Shown in pieces: positions 15,710 to 20,978 of a stretch of 20,978 bases of DNA. The notes beneath the pieces are model-generated. The model was given only the letters and a program-made list of their open reading frames with translations, was not told the origin of the DNA and did no database searches. Every line of letters starts with the position of its first letter. The stretch's first letter is position 1. The stretch comes from CAYVCG01 sp964449985 (GTDB lineage Bacteria; Bacillota; Clostridia; Lachnospirales; WRAX01): NCBI GenBank assembly GCA_964449985.1, contig CAYVCG010000036.1:1-20978 (forward strand), in the 5' to 3' direction. The translations under genes were made by a program, and so were the position numbers.

Positions 15710-16039
15710 TTATCCAAGTTTGTCGCCATTTAAAACCTTCTGCTCTGGAACAATGAGCACAACACCCTTGCTAGAATAAACCCCAAGCACAAGCACCTCT
15801 GATATAAAATCAGCAATCTTCATTGGAGAAAGGTTCACAATACCCAAAATCTGTTTACCAATCAGTTCATGTGTATTATAAAGCTCAGTTATTTGCGCGC
15901 TTGATCTTTTTATGCCTATTTCTTCCCCAAAATCAATTAAAAGTTTATAAGCCGGTTTTCTTGCATTTACGAAAACCTCACACTGAATAATTTCTCCGGC
16001 TCTTATATCCATATCTAAAAATTTTTCAAATGTCGTCAT
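15710..16039 (-). CDS. csaA: CsaA-like tRNA-binding/chaperone protein
   Basis: 109-aa OB-fold protein of the tRNA_bind (EMAP-II/Arc1p-like) family. It matches the CsaA pattern: FEKFLDMDIRAGEI near the N-terminus, ARKPAYKLLIDFGEEIGIKRSSAQIT in the middle and SEVLVLG near the end. B. subtilis CsaA is a dimeric secretion-related chaperone with a tRNA-binding fold. The longer in-frame version starting at 16078 (MFREINIICEEII) would overlap mnmE and lacks family similarity. GAGGA lies 8 nt upstream of the ATG at 16039, so the short form is right. It begins 23 bp after the mnmE stop and ends 47 bp before mnmG, an unusual place between two genes that act together. Confidence 0.9.
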   Translation of the reverse strand: MTTFEKFLDMDIRAGEIIQCEVFVNARKPAYKLLIDFGEEIGIKRSSAQITELYNTHELIGKQILGIVNLSPMKIADFISEVLVLGVYSSKGVVLIVPEQKVLNGDKLG

Positions 16040-16062
16040 AATAATTTCCTCACATATTATAT

Positions 16063-17136
16063 TTATTTCCCTAAACAAAAATCTGAAAAAATCCTGTCAA
16101 TAATATCTTCATCTACAGAATCCCCTGTTATCTCTCCAAGATAAGAGTATGCATCTGTCAGATCTATCGCCATAAAATCCTGGCTAAGTCCGCTTTCGGC
16201 TGTGGCGATTACGTTTTCAAGGCTTGATAAAGCCCGGATTAATGCATTTTTATGCCGCAGGCTGGAAACAACAGCCATATTCGTTTTTATCTCCCCNNNN
16301 NNNNNNNNNNNNNNNNNNNNNNNNNNNNNNNNNNNNNNNNNNNNNNNNNNNNNNNNNNNNNNNNNNNNNNNNNNNNNNNNNNNNNNNNNNNNNNNNTCAT
16401 TTAAAATCATATTTAATAATGAAGATTTACCTACGTTTGGCTTACCGATAATAACGGTTTGTATTCCATCACGGATAATCCTGCCTGTATCCGATGTTTT
16501 TAAAAGCTGTTTTATTTTTTTAATCAAGCCAGTGGTTTGATGCTTAATATTTTCTATCGAGAGTTCCTCTATATCGTTTTCTGGATAATCAATATTCGCT
16601 TCGATATTTGCAAGCATTGATAAAACAATATTGCGGTATTCCTTTATTTCTCCGGAAATACCTCCGCTGAGTTGATTCACTGCGGTTTGATGAGACAGCT
16701 CCGTTTTTGCTGCAATAATATCCATAACCGCTTCTGCCTGAGACAAATCCAACCTTCCGTTTAAAAATGCACGCTTTGTAAACTCTCCCTGTTCCGCCGG
16801 GCGTATACCAAGAGACAAAAGCGCAGTCATTATCCTCTGCAATGATTTTACGCCACCATGGCAATGAATCTCAACAACATCTTCACACGTATAGCTCTTT
16901 GGTGACTGCATAGGTAATAGTATTACTTCATCTATAATTTCGTTATTAAATACGATATGGCCGTAGTATATCCGATGGGTTTGAAAAGCTGATATTTTCT
17001 TTTTGGTTTTTCCGGCGGCAAAAATTTCTAAAACAAGACGGAAGCTTTCCGAGCCGCTAATACGGACTATACCGATAGATCCGCCGGATGCGGCTATAGC
17101 GCAAATTGTGTCGTTTATATATAATGATTTTTTCAT
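16063..17136 (-). CDS. mnmE: tRNA modification GTPase MnmE, interrupted by an assembly gap
   Basis: MnmE (TrmE) is the folate-dependent, potassium-activated GTPase that works with MnmG on tRNA U34. Visible are the N-terminal tetrahydrofolate-binding domain (about 1-118, ending AEQGEFTKRAFLNGRLDLSQAEAV) and part of the helical domain. The G1 loop GKPNVGKSSLLN follows at 231-242. After the gap, the C-terminal helical domain resumes and ends in FCLGK, the conserved terminus whose Cys is functionally important. The 323 visible residues compare with about 455 for the family, so about 130 residues are missing, including switch regions, DTAG and NKxD. The 100 N therefore underestimate a real distance of about 400 bases. 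ATG start with GGAG about 10 nt upstream. A terminator-like hairpin separates it from jag. Confidence 0.95.
   Translation of the reverse strand: MKKSLYINDTICAIAASGGSIGIVRISGSESFRLVLEIFAAGKTKKKISAFQTHRIYYGHIVFNNEIIDEVILLPMQSPKSYTCEDVVEIHCHGGVKSLQRIMTALLSLGIRPAEQGEFTKRAFLNGRLDLSQAEAVMDIIAAKTELSHQTAVNQLSGGISGEIKEYRNIVLSMLANIEANIDYPENDIEELSIENIKHQTTGLIKKIKQLLKTSDTGRIIRDGIQTVIIGKPNVGKSSLLNMILNXXXXXXXXXXXXXXXXXXXXXXXXXXXXXXXXXXGEIKTNMAVVSSLRHKNALIRALSSLENVIATAESGLSQDFMAIDLTDAYSYLGEITGDSVDEDIIDRIFSDFCLGK
16297..16396. other. Scaffold gap of 100 N inside mnmE
   Basis: Placeholder gap. The flanks do not overlap. From the MnmE family length I estimate about 400 bases are missing. Confidence 0.97.
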
Positions 17137-17165
17137 AGGCTGTTGCTCCGTTTCTTTACTGGCTC

Positions 17166-17198
17166 TTTAAAAAGCCTAAGAGGACGGCTCTTAGGCTT
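17166..17198 (-). terminator. Intrinsic terminator or attenuator between jag and mnmE
   Basis: Perfect 11-bp stem, AAGCCTAAGAG and CTCTTAGGCTT (17172-17182 with 17188-17198), 5-nt loop, followed on the minus strand by TTTTT. A small GGGC/GCCC hairpin precedes it nearer the jag stop. Only about 30 bp remain before the mnmE ATG. Confidence 0.85.
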
Positions 17199-17225
17199 GG
17201 ATTAGGGCGGATTGCCCAGTGTATT

Positions 17226-17897
17226 TTAAGCTTCTGTATTATATGGTGCCTTTCTTGGAGCATTGGACTTACGCAGAGCAATGACAACATTCCTATACGG
17301 TTCGTCACCCTCGCTATACGTTACGACATACTTGTCGTTTTGCAAAGCAGAATGCATGATCCGGCGTTCATTAGGAGTCATCGGCTCTAAAACAACGTTA
17401 CGTCTTGTTTGCTTAACCTTTTTTGCAAGATTAAAAGCCAATGATTCAAGCGTTTCTTTACGCCTTTGGCGATAATTTTCTGTATCAAGCGTAACGCTTA
17501 CATATTGGCCATCGCCCTTGTCCTTATTAACGATAAGGCTCACCAAATATTGCAAAGAATCGAGCGTTTGGCCACGTTTGCCTATAAATATGCCCATATC
17601 CTTTCCTGTTAATACAATATCCATATGATTATCTTTAAGCTCTATACCGATTTCCGCAGACATGCCCATAGAGGCAATAACCTCACGCAGAAACCTTCTT
17701 GCTCTCTTTTCAAAATCAATCGTTTTTTTAACGATAATTTTGCAAGGCTTTGAACCTATGCCCAAAATACCTTTGCTACCCTGATCAATTATCTCTATCT
17801 CAACTTCGTCTCTATCAACGTTAAGTTCTTTTAAGGCCTCGGCGATAGCTTCATCAACCGTTCTGCCTGTTTTTTCCACAACATTCTTGCTCCCCAC
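17226..17897 (-). CDS. jag: Jag/KhpB RNA-binding protein
   Basis: 223-aa cytoplasmic RNA-binding protein. Domains: Jag-N (about 1-58, KTGRTVDEAIAEAL...GSKGILGIGSKP), KH (about 75-145) with the GKRG loop at 106-109 (GIFIGKRGQTLDSLQYL), and R3H (about 150-210) with R178-x3-H182. In Firmicutes the KhpB/Jag protein pairs with KhpA and affects cell division and envelope gene expression. The GTG start shares one base with the yidC stop (TAGTG), with AAGGGGG 8 nt upstream, so the two are translationally coupled, the usual order. A terminator follows. Confidence 0.95.
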   Translation of the reverse strand: MGSKNVVEKTGRTVDEAIAEALKELNVDRDEVEIEIIDQGSKGILGIGSKPCKIIVKKTIDFEKRARRFLREVIASMGMSAEIGIELKDNHMDIVLTGKDMGIFIGKRGQTLDSLQYLVSLIVNKDKGDGQYVSVTLDTENYRQRRKETLESLAFNLAKKVKQTRRNVVLEPMTPNERRIMHSALQNDKYVVTYSEGDEPYRNVVIALRKSNAPRKAPYNTEA

Positions 17898-19036
17898 TAT
17901 TTAGCCCCCTTATTTTTCCTTTTACTTTTATCAATAGTAATGATAGGCTTTGGCTGTTTAACTTCTTTTCCGTCTATAACGGAAACAACTTCAGGAGTTC
18001 TGGCTAAGTAATATTTATTTAATAAAATTTGTTGAACTGTCTGATAAGCACTAGAGACTATCCAGTATAAACCAACACCGGATGAGAAACCTGTCGTCAT
18101 CCAAGCCATTGTTATCGGCATAACAGTAAGCATAAGCGTCTGTTGCGTCCGAATGGCTGAATCCTTAGAACCGGCGTATTGCTGCTTATTAATAACCCAA
18201 GTCGATAAAAACGTCGTCGCACCTGTTAAGATAGGTATAACAATTCCCGGTAAGCCCCATCCAGCAACTTCTACAAGGTCTATACCCATAAAATTCTCTA
18301 TATGCATTTTCGTAGCCAAAAGCTCTGATATATTTTGATAAGCGCTGCCGGGGATATTTTTAAGCTGGTCTAAAAGCGTCTTCCAGTCAGCAGCGTTAAA
18401 TTTATTCATTGCTTTTGCAAGATCCGCTATAACATTTGTGTCAATAAGAATACCGCTGTTTGCTTGGATTTTTGGATTGACAATACTCGCAAATGTTTCC
18501 ATAAGCTGCGGAAATTCGGCCTTATTATTAAGCGGGCCCATAAGAACATTTGCCATATTGTTATAAATATCACCAAGCTCATGAACATATAAATACGACT
18601 GCCTCATCAAATAGCTCAAAGCAAAGAATATAGGCAAGGTTATGAGCAGCGGCAAACATCCACTAAACGGATTAACTTTGTTCTTTGTATAAAGCGCCTG
18701 CATCTCGGCGGACATCTTTCTTTTAAGCTCCGGATCCGTTACGCCGGCGTATTTTTCTTTAATCTTGTCCATCTCAGGCTGAATCCTGCGCATAGACACC
18801 ATAGATTTCTGCTGTTTAAACGCAAGAGGCAGCATAAGCGTCCTTGCGACAATAGTCAACAGGATAATAGCAATACCCATTGAGTTTTGAAGCGTTATAA
18901 CACGAACTATTTCGAAAAGAAAATTTAATATAAAACCTAAAAAAGCGGCAACCGGCCCAACGATAAAATTCGTTTCGTTTTCTATATAATTTGCTAACAA
19001 AAATGTCGTTCTGGCAAATAAAGTTTCAAACAACAA
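17897..19036 (-). CDS. yidC: Membrane protein insertase YidC/Oxa1 family
   Basis: 379-aa multi-spanning insertase that places proteins in the cytoplasmic membrane with or without Sec. Segments: membrane helices near 27-48 and 52-72, with the groove Arg65 (TIVARTLMLP). Then come the cytoplasmic coiled hairpin with MSMRRIQPEMDKIKEKY (79-97), a helix with NPFSGCLPLLITLPIFFALSYLM (122-144), and later helices near 258-283 and 300-336. Between helices lies a roughly 110-residue external segment (145-258) absent from the about 260-aa B. subtilis SpoIIIJ. The tail is basic (KSKRKNKGAK), as expected for ribosome contact. No lipobox is seen. The start is one of two adjacent TTG codons, with AGGAGG 5 nt upstream of the first. 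Confidence 0.95.
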   Translation of the reverse strand: MLFETLFARTTFLLANYIENETNFIVGPVAAFLGFILNFLFEIVRVITLQNSMGIAIILLTIVARTLMLPLAFKQQKSMVSMRRIQPEMDKIKEKYAGVTDPELKRKMSAEMQALYTKNKVNPFSGCLPLLITLPIFFALSYLMRQSYLYVHELGDIYNNMANVLMGPLNNKAEFPQLMETFASIVNPKIQANSGILIDTNVIADLAKAMNKFNAADWKTLLDQLKNIPGSAYQNISELLATKMHIENFMGIDLVEVAGWGLPGIVIPILTGATTFLSTWVINKQQYAGSKDSAIRTQQTLMLTVMPITMAWMTTGFSSGVGLYWIVSSAYQTVQQILLNKYYLARTPEVVSVIDGKEVKQPKPIITIDKSKRKNKGAK

Positions 19037-19085
19037 CTTTTCCTCCTAATCAGCCAAACAAATCTAAAAATAACAAAGGCAAAAA

Positions 19086-19113
19086 ATAAAAACCCGGCCC
19101 AAAGGCCTTTTTT
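19086..19113 (-). terminator. Weak terminator-like hairpin after yidD
   Basis: On the minus strand, an A-run, GGCC, loop TTTG, GGCC, then GGGTTTTTATTTTTT, starting in the yidD stop. The stem is short. It may only reduce read-through into yidC, which has no obvious own promoter in the 75-bp gap. Confidence 0.4.
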
Positions 19114-19324
19114 AAGGAACTGGGTCATACCCGCCCTTGCAAAACGGATGACACCTAAGTAACCTTTTTAATGAAAGAAAACCGCCCTTTAATGCGCCGT
19201 ATTTGATGATAGCCTCATAGCAATACTGCGAGCATGTCGGCATAAAACGGCAAGACCTCGGAAGATGCGGCGATATACACAATTGATAAAACCGGACTAA
19301 TAACAAACACACTTTCTTTAAAAT
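19112..19324 (-). CDS. yidD: Membrane protein insertion efficiency factor YidD
   Basis: Small protein of the YidD (DUF37) family that assists YidC-dependent insertion and sits at the membrane. Signatures: RFYQLCISPHLPRSCRFMPTCSQYCYEAIIKYGALKGG and RLLRCHPFCKGGYDPVP, with the conserved Cys residues. The only canonical start is GTG at 19312 (66 aa), but it has no spaced ribosome site. The family's KK-hydrophobic N-terminus is encoded just upstream as ILKKVCLLLV. A G6 run (complement 19333-19338) lies 8 nt before the ATT at 19324, so I give the 70-aa form starting at ATT as more likely. A sequencing error is an alternative. It lies between rnpA and yidC, as usual. Confidence 0.85.
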   Translation of the reverse strand: MLKKVCLLLVRFYQLCISPHLPRSCRFMPTCSQYCYEAIIKYGALKGGFLSLKRLLRCHPFCKGGYDPVP

Positions 19325-19356
19325 GTATATTACCCCCCGATATATACTAAAGGGGC

Positions 19357-19737
19357 TTATATCTTTTCTATTTTTTCGCCCCGGGCATCAGAGTTTTCAT
19401 TTTCTTTAAATAACGACTGTCTGTTTAACAAACTTTTTATTGAACGGTGAATATCATTATATTCGGAACCGTTTGCGCCTTGCCTTGCTAAAAACACAAT
19501 GTCATACCCGACTTTAATATTATCCTCAAGGCTTCGATAGCTTTCTTTTATACGCCGCCGTATCCGGTTTCTTACAACGCTCTTCCCGACTTTTTTACTA
19601 ATGGATATGCCCAACCGATTAGTTTCGCCGCTGTTTTTCACAACGAAAATAACCAAATATTTATTGGCGGAGGACTTTCCCTTATTATAAACGAATCGAA
19701 ACTGGCGGTTGTTTTTCAGCGAGCAGGTATAATTCAT
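19357..19737 (-). CDS. rnpA: Ribonuclease P protein component
   Basis: 126-aa basic protein that binds the RNase P RNA and helps 5' processing of tRNA precursors. The N-terminus MNYTCSLKNNRQFRFVYNKGKS matches the family, and the RNR motif is KKVGKSVVRNRIRRRIKES (48-66). The C-terminus is polar and slightly longer than usual. The ribosome site is weak and far (AAGGG about 12 nt upstream of the ATG). The 167-bp gap to rpmH is AT-rich and contains an 8-bp inverted repeat (19851-19858 with 19880-19887) but no clear promoter, so it is probably co-transcribed with rpmH. Confidence 0.95.
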   Translation of the reverse strand: MNYTCSLKNNRQFRFVYNKGKSSANKYLVIFVVKNSGETNRLGISISKKVGKSVVRNRIRRRIKESYRSLEDNIKVGYDIVFLARQGANGSEYNDIHRSIKSLLNRQSLFKENENSDARGEKIEKI

Positions 19738-19904
19738 TCAATAATCAAACCCTTTTTTATAAGCCCTGTTGCCCATAACAATTTAAGATACATAGAAAAA
19801 CTTCTCCCTATTTATATTCTCAGCGGAAGAAGCATTACAAAAGGCCACATGATAAAACTGCGACCAAATATCCTTTTACGTTTTATCGGGCAAAACAAAA
19901 AGAT

Positions 19905-20039
19905 TTAAGCAGTAAGCACTTTTCTGCCTTTTCTGCGTCTTCTTAACAGAACCTTTCTTCCGTTAGACGTACTCATTCTTTTGCGGAAACCATGTTCCTT
20001 ATTTCTTTGCCTTACCTTAGGCTGAAATGTCCTTTTCAT
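19905..20039 (-). CDS. rpmH: 50S ribosomal protein L34
   Basis: 44-aa basic ribosomal protein: MKRTFQPKVRQRNKEHGFRKRMSTSNGRKVLLRRRRKGRKVLTA in summary form, i.e. the canonical TFQP start, HGFR.RM core and RRRKGRK end. The open frame extends 20 codons further upstream, but the ATG at 20039 has a perfect AGGAGGTG 9 nt upstream and matches the family start. It is the first gene of the leftward block and has its own sigma-A promoter facing away from dnaA. Confidence 0.98.
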   Translation of the reverse strand: MKRTFQPKVRQRNKEHGFRKRMSTSNGRKVLLRRRRKGRKVLTA

Positions 20040-20129
20040 AAACAAAAGCACCTCCTTAACAATCCGAATAAATGGTATAAAACAAAAACCAATCCGCATA
20101 TTAAAGCCGAATTGAGTATCATGAATAGT

Positions 20130-20158
20130 ATTATATTAGATAAACCCTAGTTCGTCAA
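20130..20158 (-). promoter_or_regulatory. Sigma-A-type promoter for rpmH
   Basis: Minus strand: -35 TTGACG (complement 20153-20158), 17-nt spacer, -10 TATAAT (complement 20130-20135). This is the best promoter match in the window. Predicted start near 20123, leader about 80 nt. Confidence 0.88.
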
Positions 20159-20189
20159 GAATTATTATGTTAAATATAAAAATAATTCA

Positions 20190-20218
20190 TTGCTTAAAAA
20201 TAAAAATTTTGATATGAT
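20190..20218 (+). promoter_or_regulatory. Candidate dnaA promoter
   Basis: -35 TTGCTT (20190-20195), 17-nt spacer, -10 TATGAT (20213-20218). Predicted start near 20225 gives a roughly 220-nt leader holding all the DnaA boxes, compatible with autoregulation. The hexamers are imperfect. Confidence 0.6.
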
Positions 20219-20336
20219 ATGCTTGTATGCGAATGCATCGGAACGCTTTTTTCACGTTTTATTAACAGTAGTTATCAACAATTGTGGAAAATTTTATTAT
20301 AACCGTCAAATTGTGGACAAATTCATGTTGATAACT

Positions 20337-20371
20337 CAAAGTTATTAACATGAAAAATGTTAATAACTTTG
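20337..20371 (+). promoter_or_regulatory. 15-bp palindrome of paired DnaA boxes in the dnaA leader
   Basis: Perfect arms 20337-20351 and 20357-20371 around loop GAAAA, each containing a TTATTAACA-type box in opposite orientation. TTTTT follows at 20372-20376, so in RNA it is also a terminator-shaped hairpin, although its stem is A/U-rich. Confidence 0.7.
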
Positions 20372-20446
20372 TTTTTGGGCTTGTTTTCTTATAAATTTAT
20401 TAACAATACATTAAAAGTACTGCTTAGACTAAGGGGAATTAGTTGT

Positions 20447-20978
20447 ATGAATAATCTAAAAAGCAACGAAATAAACGCATATTGGGCAAAGGTGGTCACT
20501 ATACTTGAAAGGGATCTTCCCTCGCCAATGTTCACGAGCTGGGTAAAGCCCATAAAACCTTATATGATCGATAATGACGCATTTATACTTGTCGCGCCGG
20601 AAGAGGCGACAAAAGCAACTCTGGAACATAGATATTTATCTTCAATAGCGCAGATTATACAAGCTGTTACCAATAAAGAATATACAATAAAGATTATACT
20701 ACCGAGTGATATAAACGAAAGTGGACAAATCCATGAGACAAAAAAGAAACAGTCCATGTACGGCAGTAATCTAAAATCAAAGTATGTATTCGAATCGTTT
20801 GTTAAGGGAAAAAGCAATGAGATGGCTTTTGCTGCTTCCAAAGCAGTTGCAGAAGCCCCCGGGCAAACTACATATAACCCATTGTTTTTATATGGTGGCG
20901 TTGGATTAGGGAAAACGCATTTGATGCATTCAATAGGCAATTATATATTACATATTGACCCAGAGGCAAAGGTTTTAT
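20447..20978 (+). CDS. dnaA: Chromosomal replication initiator DnaA (5' part, runs off window)
   Basis: Initiator ATPase that binds DnaA boxes and melts oriC. 177 codons are present, beginning MNNLKSNEINAYWAKVVTIL. Domain I (about 1-85) has the usual SPMFTSWVKPIKP pattern. A short polar linker (about 88-110) follows. Domain III then begins with YVFESFVKGKSNEMAFAASKAVAEAPG and the Walker A loop GGVGLGKTHL (about 151-160). The AAA+ remainder and the DNA-binding domain IV lie outside. The ATG has AAGGGG about 10 nt upstream. The linker is short, as in many Clostridia. It is divergent from rpmH and lies downstream of the DnaA-box region, indicating autoregulation. Confidence 0.97.
   Translation, partial: MNNLKSNEINAYWAKVVTILERDLPSPMFTSWVKPIKPYMIDNDAFILVAPEEATKATLEHRYLSSIAQIIQAVTNKEYTIKIILPSDINESGQIHETKKKQSMYGSNLKSKYVFESFVKGKSNEMAFAASKAVAEAPGQTTYNPLFLYGGVGLGKTHLMHSIGNYILHIDPEAKVL

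Larger units (their letters stand above)
20160..20446. other. oriC: Origin-type region upstream of dnaA (oriC module)
   Basis: Eight 9-mers differ from TTATNCACA by one base: plus strand 20259-20267, 20272-20280, 20342-20350 and 20397-20405; minus strand 20283-20291, 20312-20320, 20326-20334 and 20358-20366. None is exact. An AT-rich stretch (about 20161-20215), which could be the unwinding element, lies on the rpmH side. The rpmH-dnaA position is the standard Bacillota origin location. In bipartite origins the second module and the unwinding site are between dnaA and dnaN, which is outside this window, so I cannot say where melting occurs. Confidence 0.85.

Noticed and set aside
20040..20099. 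20-codon upstream extension of rpmH
   Set aside because: The perfect AGGAGGTG and the conserved L34 start both point to the ATG at 20039.
20250..20257. TTTCACGT, half of a parS site near oriC
   Set aside because: The other half (GTGAAACA) is absent; only eight bases match.
20560..20940. 126-codon open frame on the minus strand
   Set aside because: It lies antisense inside dnaA, whose plus-strand frame has clear DnaA domain I and Walker A motifs; the reverse frame resembles nothing and has no ribosome site.
1..20978. Search for CRISPR arrays, tRNA/rRNA genes, riboswitches, prophage or defence modules
   Set aside because: By eye I found no regularly spaced direct repeats, cloverleaf genes, known riboswitch cores, integrases or transposases; the coding content is core genome. 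Short or divergent RNAs could still be missed without a covariance search.

Overview
This window is an AT-rich chromosomal segment next to the replication origin of a Bacillota bacterium, most likely an uncultured Clostridia member. The evidence is the gene order dnaA - oriC - rpmH - rnpA - yidD - yidC - jag - mnmE - mnmG - rsmG - parB/noc, the presence of Jag, the Noc-type ParB, strong AGGAGG-type ribosome sites and several TTG/GTG starts. It is draft, probably metagenomic, sequence. There are two 100-N scaffold gaps. One is flanked by an exact 55-bp duplication, so it is an assembly artefact. The other removes the middle of mnmE.

Layout from right to left. dnaA (5' part only) starts at 20447 and runs right. 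Between it and rpmH lies an origin-type region with eight near-consensus DnaA boxes, an AT-rich stretch and divergent sigma-A promoters. Leftward from the origin runs the rpmH-rnpA-yidD-yidC-jag block: ribosomal protein L34, the RNase P protein, membrane insertion and an RNA-binding protein. A terminator-like hairpin follows jag. Next come mnmE, csaA, mnmG, an unrecognised small gene, rsmG and a Noc-like parB. mnmE and mnmG form the tRNA wobble-uridine modification complex, and rsmG methylates 16S rRNA. An AraC-type regulator gene (rightward) converges on parB and diverges from prs. The intergenic region between araC and prs holds a second cluster of DnaA boxes, including the only perfect TTATCCACA box I found.

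The left half is a second leftward cluster: prs (PRPP synthesis), pth (peptidyl-tRNA hydrolase), mfd (transcription-repair coupling), a membrane-anchored SurA/PrsA-like foldase, pepF (oligoendopeptidase F) and a HIT-family hydrolase. The 3' part of ppk1 (polyphosphate kinase) converges on it at the left edge. Apart from araC and ppk, all genes left of the origin point away from it, co-directional with the expected replication fork.

The protein content is mostly ordinary core genome. I see no CRISPR array, phage, transposase, toxin-antitoxin or defence system, and no tRNA or rRNA gene. The unusual signals are non-coding or contextual: the extra DnaA-box cluster 10 kb from oriC, a 15-bp palindrome of paired DnaA boxes in the dnaA leader, a ~160-bp palindromic element overlapping the end of pepF, related palindromic repeats in both convergent gene pairs, csaA lodged between mnmE and mnmG, an unknown small gene, and a Noc-like ParB that lacks the membrane-binding N-terminus.
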